This document shows, in pieces, positions 1-4,920 of a stretch of DNA of 5,438 nt (the first letter of the stretch is position 1; each line of letters starts with the position of its first letter). The position numbers and the translations under genes are program-made. Below the pieces are notes generated by a model. That model did no database searches. It saw only the letters and a list, made by a program, of their open reading frames with translations, and had not been told where the DNA came from. Origin of the DNA: Dehalococcoidia bacterium (GTDB lineage Bacteria > Chloroflexota > Dehalococcoidia > Lucifugimonadales > UBA3495); NCBI GenBank assembly GCA_002746355.1, contig NVWX01000033.1, forward strand, positions 30,421-35,858, written 5' to 3'.

Positions 1-108
1 GTTTACCAGAAGGTCTCACCCTCAAGGGAGACACTCAGAAGGCTACGGAATTCGGAGCCGTGTTTTTGGCGGGTTGACGCCGATGAATGGCCTGCACAAC
101 ACCACTCC

Positions 109-128
109 ATGGCAATCTTGATTGCCAT
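109..128. repeat. 20-nt dyad, operator-like or CUUG-loop hairpin
   Basis: Arms ATGGCAATC (109-117) and GATTGCCAT (120-128) are perfect reverse complements separated by TT. As RNA this would fold to an 8-bp stem closed by a CUUG tetraloop, a loop type known to be stable. No T tract follows on either strand, so it does not look like an intrinsic terminator. It lies about 75 nt beyond the stop codon of the minus-strand LLM gene. It could be an operator for something off the left edge or an mRNA 3'-end stabilising hairpin; its role is unknown. Confidence 0.45.
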
Positions 129-152
129 CAAACCGTCGCAATCACCTTAACC

Positions 153-189
153 GTCTCCTCTTTCCGGGAAAGGATGGGAGACAGTTTTT
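153..189 (+). terminator. Candidate intrinsic terminator (+ strand, imperfect stem)
   Basis: GTCTCC (153-158) pairs with GGAGAC (177-182), and CTTTC (160-164) pairs with GAAAG (168-172) around a small loop. The two helices are separated by an asymmetric internal loop. The stem is followed by AG and then TTTTT (185-189). The T run is on the + strand, so it would stop a transcript entering from the left, 16 nt before the stop codon of the convergent LLM gene. In the opposite direction no T run follows, so it is a poor terminator for that gene. The stem is interrupted, which limits confidence. Confidence 0.4.
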
Positions 190-204
190 CGTTCTGGTTG
201 CTGC

Positions 205-1071
205 CTACCCCGACACAGTCTCTTTAAAACGCTTGATGGCGTCTATATGCTGGTCCGGGCCTTGGAGGCCGGCCTTCATGGTGTTGACTGAGAGGTGGGT
301 GGCGCCTGCTTCGTCCCAGGCTGCGGCCATCTTTTCCCAGGTGCTCTGGTCGTCGGCGGCGTAGGAGATGCGGCCCTCGATGCCGATGGACTTGGGGTCG
401 CGGCCGGCTTTGGTGGCGTACTCACGCATCTGGGCCAGTTTCTCCTGACCCGCGCTGTCGGGCTGGAACTGGGGGAACCAGCCGTCGGCCATCTTGCCGA
501 TGCGCCGGATCACCCGTTCCTCTCCGCCGCCCAGCCAGATGGGGATCGGCCGTTGCACCGGCAGAGGATTGATGCCGGCGTTGGTGACCTTGTGGTACTG
601 GCCTTTGAAGTCCACCGATTCTTGGGTCCACAGCAGGCGCAACAGTTCGATCTGCTCCTCGCTGCGCCGGCCCCGGTTGGAGAAACTCTCACCCAAGGCT
701 TCGTACTCGACCTCGTTCCATCCGATACCGATGCCCAGACGCAGGCGGCCGCCTGTAAGCACATCTACCTCCGCCGCCTGTTTGGCCACCAGGCTGGTCT
801 GGCGCTGCCCCAGGATCAGCACGCCGGTGGTGAACTCGATCTTCTCGGTGATGGCGCCCAGGTAGCCGAACATGACGAATGGCTCGTGGAACATGTCGTT
901 CTTGTTATAAGGCCGGTCCCAGCCTTCCCTTTTTGTGTGGTCGGCGCCCAACACGTGGTCAAAGACCAGGATATGGTCGTAACCCAGGTCCTCGGCGGCC
1001 TGGGCGAAGTCCTTAACCGCGGACGGGTCCGCGCCGATCTCAGTCTGTGGGAATATCGCTCCTAATCGCAT
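205..1071 (-). CDS. LLM class F420-dependent oxidoreductase
   Basis: Cytoplasmic TIM-barrel oxidoreductase of the luciferase-like (PF00296) superfamily, 288 aa, a normal full length for the F420-type subgroup. The first strand (LGAIFPQTEIG, residues 3-13) leads to a helix and the motif LGYDHILVFDHVLG (29-42). Its Asp-His pair (D38-H39) matches by inspection the position of the active-site His in F420-dependent glucose-6-phosphate dehydrogenase. The family glycine-rich segment LTGGRLRLGIGIGWNEVEYEALG spans about 105-127, and RPIPIWLGGG lies near 174-183. The chemistry is probably hydride transfer or oxygenation using reduced F420 or FMN; the substrate is unknown and the cofactor call is inferred from similarity. 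The ATG at 1071 is preceded on its strand by GGGGAGG with 5 nt spacing, and a good promoter lies upstream. It is transcribed divergently from the acetamidase-family gene, suggesting shared control. No clear terminator for it is visible. Confidence 0.9.
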   Translation of the reverse strand: MRLGAIFPQTEIGADPSAVKDFAQAAEDLGYDHILVFDHVLGADHTKREGWDRPYNKNDMFHEPFVMFGYLGAITEKIEFTTGVLILGQRQTSLVAKQAAEVDVLTGGRLRLGIGIGWNEVEYEALGESFSNRGRRSEEQIELLRLLWTQESVDFKGQYHKVTNAGINPLPVQRPIPIWLGGGEERVIRRIGKMADGWFPQFQPDSAGQEKLAQMREYATKAGRDPKSIGIEGRISYAADDQSTWEKMAAAWDEAGATHLSVNTMKAGLQGPDQHIDAIKRFKETVSG

Positions 1072-1118
1072 GCCAGCCTCCCCTAGTGTTTCAGTAATAT
1101 CATCTTTAAATCTCGCCC

Positions 1119-1147
1119 AGTATCCGAGTTTGTTCAGCCAGCGTCAA
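1119..1147 (-). promoter_or_regulatory. Sigma70-like promoter of the minus-strand LLM gene
   Basis: On the minus strand the -35 box TTGACG (plus positions 1142-1147) and the -10 box GATACT (1119-1124) are separated by exactly 17 nt. They match the consensus at 5/6 and 4/6 positions. Expected transcription start is near 1112, giving a leader of roughly 40 nt with a strong ribosome site before the ATG at 1071. The -35 box overlaps the left arm of the palindrome at 1145-1157. Confidence 0.55.
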
Positions 1148-1157
1148 CCGCCGGTTG
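1145..1157. promoter_or_regulatory. Palindromic candidate operator between divergent promoters
   Basis: CAACCG-C-CGGTTG is a perfect 6+1+6 dyad. Its left arm overlaps the TTGACG -35 box of the minus-strand gene, and its right arm overlaps the -35 region expected for the plus-strand gene. A dimeric regulator bound here would control both promoters at once. No regulator gene is present in the window. The dyad is short, so chance occurrence is possible; its position is the main argument. Confidence 0.4.
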
Positions 1158-1181
1158 GTTTTCCTTGTCTTGGTCTATAAT
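1155..1181 (+). promoter_or_regulatory. Promoter of the acetamidase-family gene
   Basis: A perfect TATAAT -10 box occupies 1176-1181. The best upstream -35 candidate is TTGGTT (1155-1160), a 3/6 match at a short 15-nt spacing, so the -35 is weak and activator help is plausible. Expected transcription start is near 1188, about 36 nt before the ATG at 1224. This placement argues against translation beginning upstream at 1155, because that codon would not be in the transcript. Confidence 0.5.
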
Positions 1182-1223
1182 GCGTGGACTTTCGGGCGCG
1201 CACAGCCAGATGGGAGGAAACCG

Positions 1224-2333
1224 ATGAAAAGCATCGAGCTAGATTACTCAAAACGTTGCGGTGAGGAGCCTGAGAAAGGCCACAACCGCTGGCATCCGGA
1301 TATCCCGCCGGTGATCGAGGTGGACCCCGGCGAAGAAGTGGTGATGCAGACCAGGCATGCCTTTGACGGCCAGATCACGCCTACGACCGTCGCCGACGAC
1401 CTGCTGGGCACCGATCTGGGCTTGGTCCACCCGCTGACCGGTCCGGTCTTCGTGAAGGGGGCCGAGCCGGGGGACCTGCTGGAGGTGACCATCCAGCACA
1501 TCGAGCCGGCCCATTGGGGCTTCACCAGTATCCTGCCGGGATTCGGGTTTCTGAGAGACGTTTTTACCGAGCCGTATCTGGTGCATTGGGAGATGAACGA
1601 CGGGTTCGCCCGGTCGCCGCAATTGCCGGGCGTGGCCATCCCCGAGGCGTCATTCATGGGGACCATCGGCGTCGCCCCGTCCCGCGCTCTGCGGCAGGAG
1701 ATTTTGCTCCGGGAAGACGAACTGCTTCGCCGGGGCGGCATGGTGGTGGGCCCAACTCCCGAGGGAGCTGTCCCGGCCCAAGAGCCCTTCGCCAGCGAGG
1801 GCCTACGGACCATCCCGCCCAGGGAGCACGGCGGAAACATGGACATCAAGCAGCTCACAGCCGGAACGAGGCTGATGCTGCCGGTATTCACTGAGGGCGC
1901 TTTGTTCTCGGCAGGAGACGCCCATTATGCCCAGGGCGACTCCGAGTGCTGCGGCACTGCCGTCGAGATGGACTGCACTCTGCATGTGAGTTTTCGGCCC
2001 TTGAAGGGGGAGGCCACGCGCCGCGGCATCCGCTTCCCGATCTTCGAGCGGGACGATTACTTCACCAGCCCCGAGATGGCGGCCCCCAAGCGTTTCATCG
2101 CCGCCACCGGCATGTGCATCTCCAGCGAAGGCGTCAACCAGTCCGAGGACGGCACTCTGGCAATCCGTAACGCGCTCTTGAACATGATTCAACTGCTGAT
2201 GGAACGGGGATGGTCCAGGGAGCAGGCCTACTGCATCTGCAGCGTGGCCGTGGACCTAAAGGTCAGCGAGGTAGTGGACATCCCCAACTTCGTGGTGTCC
2301 GCCTTCTTGCCTCTGGATATCTTCGAGGACTGA
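1224..2333 (+). CDS. Acetamidase/formamidase family protein
   Basis: 369-aa cytoplasmic hydrolase of the FmdA/AmdA family (PF03069), whose members hydrolyse formamide, acetamide or related short amides to ammonia and the acid. Family hallmarks in order: HNRWHPDIPPVIEVDPGE (20-37), AEPGDLLEVTI (80-90), HGGNMDIKQL (202-211), the signature GDAHYAQGDSECCGTAVE (231-248) with its conserved His, Asp and Glu residues, and a C-terminal helix and strand region ending SEVVDIPNFVVSAFLPLDIF. The signature reads QGDSECCGTAVE where I expect QGDGExCGTAxE, so Ser replaces a Gly and a second Cys is present. Length is normal. The ATG at 1224 has GGGAGG six nt upstream; the in-frame TTG at 1155 has no such site and lies before the promoter's -10 box. 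The gene starts divergently from an F420-type oxidoreductase and is followed after 92 nt by a second LLM enzyme. The true substrate is open: many family members are only nominally acetamidases. Confidence 0.92.
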   Translation: MKSIELDYSKRCGEEPEKGHNRWHPDIPPVIEVDPGEEVVMQTRHAFDGQITPTTVADDLLGTDLGLVHPLTGPVFVKGAEPGDLLEVTIQHIEPAHWGFTSILPGFGFLRDVFTEPYLVHWEMNDGFARSPQLPGVAIPEASFMGTIGVAPSRALRQEILLREDELLRRGGMVVGPTPEGAVPAQEPFASEGLRTIPPREHGGNMDIKQLTAGTRLMLPVFTEGALFSAGDAHYAQGDSECCGTAVEMDCTLHVSFRPLKGEATRRGIRFPIFERDDYFTSPEMAAPKRFIAATGMCISSEGVNQSEDGTLAIRNALLNMIQLLMERGWSREQAYCICSVAVDLKVSEVVDIPNFVVSAFLPLDIFED

Positions 2334-2396
2334 CCAAGCCATCGGCTCAGCCAATGATGCGATATACTCACCGGGTCTAGCCACGGATTGGCTTGG
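2334..2396. repeat. Nested inverted repeats around a candidate -10 box
   Basis: The intergenic segment holds two overlapping inverted repeats: CCAAGCCA (2334-2341) with TGGCTTGG (2389-2396), and AGCCAAT (2349-2355) with ATTGGCT (2387-2393). Between their arms lies TATACT (2363-2368), a good -10 hexamer, though no convincing -35 is found 16-18 nt upstream. The two pairings share the right arm and are mutually exclusive, which is compatible with a regulatory structure but may be coincidence. The segment could give the downstream LLM gene its own promoter inside the gene pair. Confidence 0.3.
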
Positions 2397-2425
2397 CTGT
2401 TGAAAAGACAGAAGGGAGAAATCAC

Positions 2426-3607
2426 ATGAAATTCGGACTGTTATTTGAGATGCAGCGTCCTTACGAAGGCACTGAGATCGACTGGAACGCCTTGTACCGG
2501 GAGACTTTGGACCAGTGCGAACTGGCCGACCAGGTGGGATTCGACAACCTCTGGTTCGTGGAGCACCACTTCTTATTCGGATTCTCCGGGTCGCCCTGTC
2601 CAGAGGTCATGTTCGGCGCGCTCAGCCAGCGCACCAAGAACATCCGCATCGGATTCGGTGTGTCCGTCCTGCCCAACCACCATCCCATCCGGGTGGCGGA
2701 ACGGGTGGCCATGGTTGACCAGCTCACCAACGGCCGGGTGGAATTCGGGACCGGGCGCTCCAACGCCTACGAACAGGTGGGCCAGGGCATCGACCCCCGG
2801 GAGACCAGGGAGCGATGGGAAGAAGCGATCGAAATGATCCCTCAGATATGGCAGTCCGAAGAGTTCTCCTGGGAGGGCAAGTTCTGGAACGTTCCGCCAC
2901 GGCGGGTGCTGCCCAAACCCTTCCAGAAACCCCACCCCCGCATGTATCTAGCTTGCACCCAGACAGATAGCTTCCGGCTGGCTGCTCAGAAGGGAATCGG
3001 CGTGCTATCGTCTGCGTCGTACGCCGTGGACATCCTCAAAGAGCATGTGAAAGTCTACCGGGACGCCATCAAGGACGCAGACCCGGTTGGCGCGGAGATC
3101 AACGATTACTGGGCCAACAACGTCCATTCCTTCTGCGGCAAGGACGACCAGGCAGCCAAGGAGCTTTGCGCCAAGTCCATGAAGACATTCTTCGGACCGG
3201 ATAAACCTTACATCCAGGGCCGAATCAACGCCTACGAAGAGCTGTTGGAGTCCTGGGGCGGCGTCCCGGACAATCTGAAGGCGGACTTCGGCCGCTGGCT
3301 GCGCCAGTCAGACGATGAACACAAGACTCAGGCGGCGGAGGCCGGGATCTCCCTGGACTCCGGACCCGGCGCTGCCCGGGCCGCCGTGGCTGAACTCGAC
3401 GCCAACGTCCTGTCCGACCGGGGCGTCATCATCGCCGGCAACCCTGAAAGTTGCATCAAGACAATCAAGACCTATGAAGACGTTGGAGTCGACCAGGTCA
3501 TGCTGATCATGCAGACGGAGACCATTCCCCACGACCAGGTGATGGAGTCCATCGAACTGTACGGCAAAGAGGTGATTCCGGCGTTTGCCGACGCCAAGGT
3601 TGCTTAG
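2426..3607 (+). CDS. LLM class flavin-dependent monooxygenase
   Basis: 393-aa cytoplasmic enzyme of the bacterial luciferase-like family (PF00296), of the FMNH2- and O2-using type. The N-terminal strand KFGLLFEMQ (2-10) is followed by GFDNLWFVEHHF (38-49). The EHH motif (46-48) is typical of the alkanal/alkane monooxygenase-like branch and places His residues at the active-site mouth. AERVAMVDQLTNGRVEFGTGR (91-111) is the classic family segment. A late GNPESC motif (338-343) and the tail MLIMQTETIPHDQVMESIELYGKEVIPAF complete the barrel. It is somewhat longer than many family members. It differs clearly from the F420-type LLM gene at 205-1071 (EHH instead of DH motif), so the two are not a recent duplication. 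The ATG at 2426 has GGGAG seven nt upstream; an in-frame TTG at 2393 lacks a comparable site. It lies 92 nt behind the acetamidase-family gene and ends at a strong terminator. The oxidised substrate is unknown, and a partner flavin reductase is not seen here. Confidence 0.92.
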   Translation: MKFGLLFEMQRPYEGTEIDWNALYRETLDQCELADQVGFDNLWFVEHHFLFGFSGSPCPEVMFGALSQRTKNIRIGFGVSVLPNHHPIRVAERVAMVDQLTNGRVEFGTGRSNAYEQVGQGIDPRETRERWEEAIEMIPQIWQSEEFSWEGKFWNVPPRRVLPKPFQKPHPRMYLACTQTDSFRLAAQKGIGVLSSASYAVDILKEHVKVYRDAIKDADPVGAEINDYWANNVHSFCGKDDQAAKELCAKSMKTFFGPDKPYIQGRINAYEELLESWGGVPDNLKADFGRWLRQSDDEHKTQAAEAGISLDSGPGAARAAVAELDANVLSDRGVIIAGNPESCIKTIKTYEDVGVDQVMLIMQTETIPHDQVMESIELYGKEVIPAFADAKVA

Positions 3608-3630
3608 GCAGTCGTTCGTAGTGGAACTCG

Positions 3631-3666
3631 AAACCCCGCCCTTGCGACTAAGGGCGGGGTTTTCTT
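3631..3666 (+). terminator. Strong rho-independent terminator
   Basis: A perfect 13-bp stem (3631-3643 with 3650-3662, AAACCCCGCCCTT against its complement) encloses the 6-nt loop GCGACT and runs into TTTTCTT (3660-3666). It begins 23 nt after the stop codon of the LLM monooxygenase. On the opposite strand the stem is followed by only three Ts, so it may also stop the convergent PfkB-like gene, less efficiently. Confidence 0.92.
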
Positions 3667-3699
3667 ATGTCATGCCTGCGTTAGCCTGGGCCGCCGTGA

Positions 3700-4620
3700 T
3701 CATGGTCCGGTCTCGACTGACAGCGTAGCAGCCAGGCGCTCTCCCTCGGCTATGGTAGCCACCGTGTATCCTGGTACGCCGCATTTCAGGCTGGATTGGG
3801 CGGTGGCGAAGCGGGCGCACCGCTCCAGGTCCCAACCTCGCAGACTGCCGTAGATATAGGCTGCTGAGAAGGCAGACCCGGCCCCGTTGCCATCGACCAC
3901 ATGTACCTGAGGTGCGCTGACCCAGACCTTCTGTCCCATATCCGCCGCCAAGCAACCGCGGCTGCCGCCGGTGACTAATACCACGCCAGCGCCGGCTTCC
4001 AACAAGGTATCTGCGATCGATTCCAGCCCATCTCCCTTTTCCGGCTTATCTGCCGACACCTGGCAGACGGTGGCGACGGGGAGCAGCTTGGACAACAAAT
4101 CTGCGTTCGCGTGTTGGTCTTCTAGGTTCACAAAGACCGGCACACCTAACTGAGAGGCTCCCCTCATTGGTCGCATGATGTGGTCTCCGTCATACCAATC
4201 GACGTACAGATAGGCGGCGTTTTCCAACGGCGCTAGATCGGCGGCGTCCAGCGTGGCCAACAACTCAGGAGTCCTATGGTAGAAAAATGTGCGGGCGCCG
4301 CTGGGGTCAGCGATTGAGATCTCGGCCACGGTAGCAACCGCTGGGTCGACTACCACGCTCACCGGCACTCCCAAGTCACTGACGGTATCAGCCACTTTGC
4401 GGCCTAGTTCGTCGTCCCCGACCGCAGATGGGATGAGCCTGGTTTTCTGCCCCCATTGGTGGAGCATTCCTGCCACGATGGCCGCGTCGTCGCCGTAGGA
4501 GTCGGTCAACTGGCTGATGGGCGTTCCTTGGTTGTACACCGGCACCTGGTCTACCACCAACAACTGAAGATAGCTCAGCACTCCAAAGCAGACAACTTCC
4601 CCGGGAGAAGAGTTTTCCAT
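3700..4620 (-). CDS. PfkB-fold sugar kinase-like protein with degenerate active site
   Basis: 306 aa, the usual length for PfkB/ribokinase-family kinases, which phosphorylate sugars or nucleosides with ATP. Fold features present: N-terminal strand VVCFGVL (9-15), AGDDELG-like segment VGDDELGRKVADTVSDLGV, an SIADPSGARTFFYHR strand pair, the nucleotide-side motif VLVTGGSRG, and the C-terminal signature region VVDGNGAGSAFSAAY (about 241-255). Several key residues are absent. In the D-T-x-G-A-G-D signature the catalytic Asp is Ser249 and the Thr is Gly244. The GGxxxN sugar-binding motif reads GDDAAI (43-48). The Asp normally five residues after the first glycine is Leu18. The reading frame is intact with family-like conservation elsewhere, so I infer a maintained non-canonical protein (pseudokinase, ligand sensor or altered specificity), not a decaying gene. 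ATG at 4620 is the first in-frame start after an upstream stop two codons away; its ribosome site is weak. Divergent from a transporter lipoprotein gene. Confidence 0.82.
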   Translation of the reverse strand: MENSSPGEVVCFGVLSYLQLLVVDQVPVYNQGTPISQLTDSYGDDAAIVAGMLHQWGQKTRLIPSAVGDDELGRKVADTVSDLGVPVSVVVDPAVATVAEISIADPSGARTFFYHRTPELLATLDAADLAPLENAAYLYVDWYDGDHIMRPMRGASQLGVPVFVNLEDQHANADLLSKLLPVATVCQVSADKPEKGDGLESIADTLLEAGAGVVLVTGGSRGCLAADMGQKVWVSAPQVHVVDGNGAGSAFSAAYIYGSLRGWDLERCARFATAQSSLKCGVPGYTVATIAEGERLAATLSVETGP

Positions 4621-4674
4621 GCGCTAGCCGCCGCTCACATGCTGCAAGGGCAGCGGTCCGGCGCGATGTAATCC

Positions 4675-4686
4675 GATAACGTTGTC
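4675..4686. promoter_or_regulatory. LacI-type operator-like dyad
   Basis: GATAACGTTGTC is a 12-nt palindrome with one mismatched pair, centred on AACGTT. LacI/GalR-family regulators commonly bind dyads with a central CG in an AACGTT-like core, and they often control sugar uptake and kinase genes. It sits 54 nt upstream of the PfkB-like start and could serve both divergent genes. No LacI-family gene is in the window, so this is a positional inference. Confidence 0.3.
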
Positions 4687-4819
4687 ATGTCGTATCCTTA
4701 CAATGACCAGTATAGCCAATCCCTGAGTCATGGGACCCGCGACTTACCGAGTCTACGAGGCGGCCGTGGCTCCTTCCATTAACACCGGGCTAGAGACATA
4801 ATTACAGGAAGATTCATAA

Positions 4820-4861
4820 TGAACGTCGCCGACGCCGGCAGCAGACCGCCGGCGACGTTCA
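4820..4861. repeat. 12-bp hairpin in the leader of the lipoprotein gene
   Basis: TGAACGTCGCCG (4820-4831) pairs perfectly with CGGCGACGTTCA (4850-4861) around an 18-nt loop. No T run follows on either strand, so it is not a standard terminator. It lies 59 nt upstream of the lipoprotein ATG, probably within its 5' untranslated region, and could act on mRNA stability, translation or as a protein-binding dyad. Confidence 0.55.
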
Positions 4862-4920
4862 CCAATATCACCGAGATAGCACGGCCACCAGGATAAGAGG
4901 GCCATTGAGCGAGGATTAGC

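Larger units (their letters stand above)
4621..4920. other. 300-nt divergent intergenic region
   Basis: No long coding region is supported here. The kinase-side half contains the dyad at 4675-4686 and, on the minus strand, a TATACT hexamer (4709-4714) that could be a -10 box without a good -35. The lipoprotein-side half contains CATAAT (4797-4802), a 5/6 -10 match with a weak -35, then the hairpin at 4820-4861. A possible short ORF (4819-4896, 25 codons, MNVADAGSRPPATFTN then ITEIARPPG) has AGGAAG seven nt upstream and ends 24 nt before the lipoprotein start. The small ORF is unproven and has no recognisable family. Confidence 0.5.

Noticed and set aside
1..125. A 41-codon minus-strand ORF (MAIKIAMEWCC...) in the left intergenic segment
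   Set aside because: No ribosome binding site precedes it, its start lies inside the dyad at 109-128, and the peptide resembles nothing I know.
1..150. Plus-strand frame open from the left edge to a TAA at 148-150 (49 codons)
   Set aside because: The translation shows no recognisable motif, codon use is unlike the neighbouring genes, and a short open frame at an edge is expected by chance.
295..1065. Long plus-strand open frame antisense to the F420-type LLM gene
   Set aside because: It mirrors a high-GC coding frame on the other strand, has no ribosome site or family resemblance, and the minus-strand protein is unmistakable.
1155..1223. N-terminal extension of the acetamidase-family gene from an in-frame TTG
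   Set aside because: The ATG at 1224 has a strong ribosome site and aligns with the family start; the TTG lies upstream of the TATAAT box and would not be transcribed from it.
2393..2425. 11-codon extension of the second LLM gene from a TTG
   Set aside because: No ribosome site at the TTG; the ATG at 2426 has GGGAG at good spacing and begins with the expected first beta strand.
205..3607. The two LLM genes as a recent tandem duplication
   Set aside because: They differ in length (288 and 393 aa), in the DH versus EHH active-site motif and throughout the sequence, so they belong to separate subgroups.
3700..4620. PfkB-like gene as a pseudogene
   Set aside because: There is no frameshift or internal stop, length is normal, and the ATP-side and core fold segments are kept; only specific active-site residues differ.
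4820..4861. Hairpin as an intrinsic terminator
   Set aside because: Neither strand has a T run after the stem, and on the + strand it lies just ahead of a gene start.
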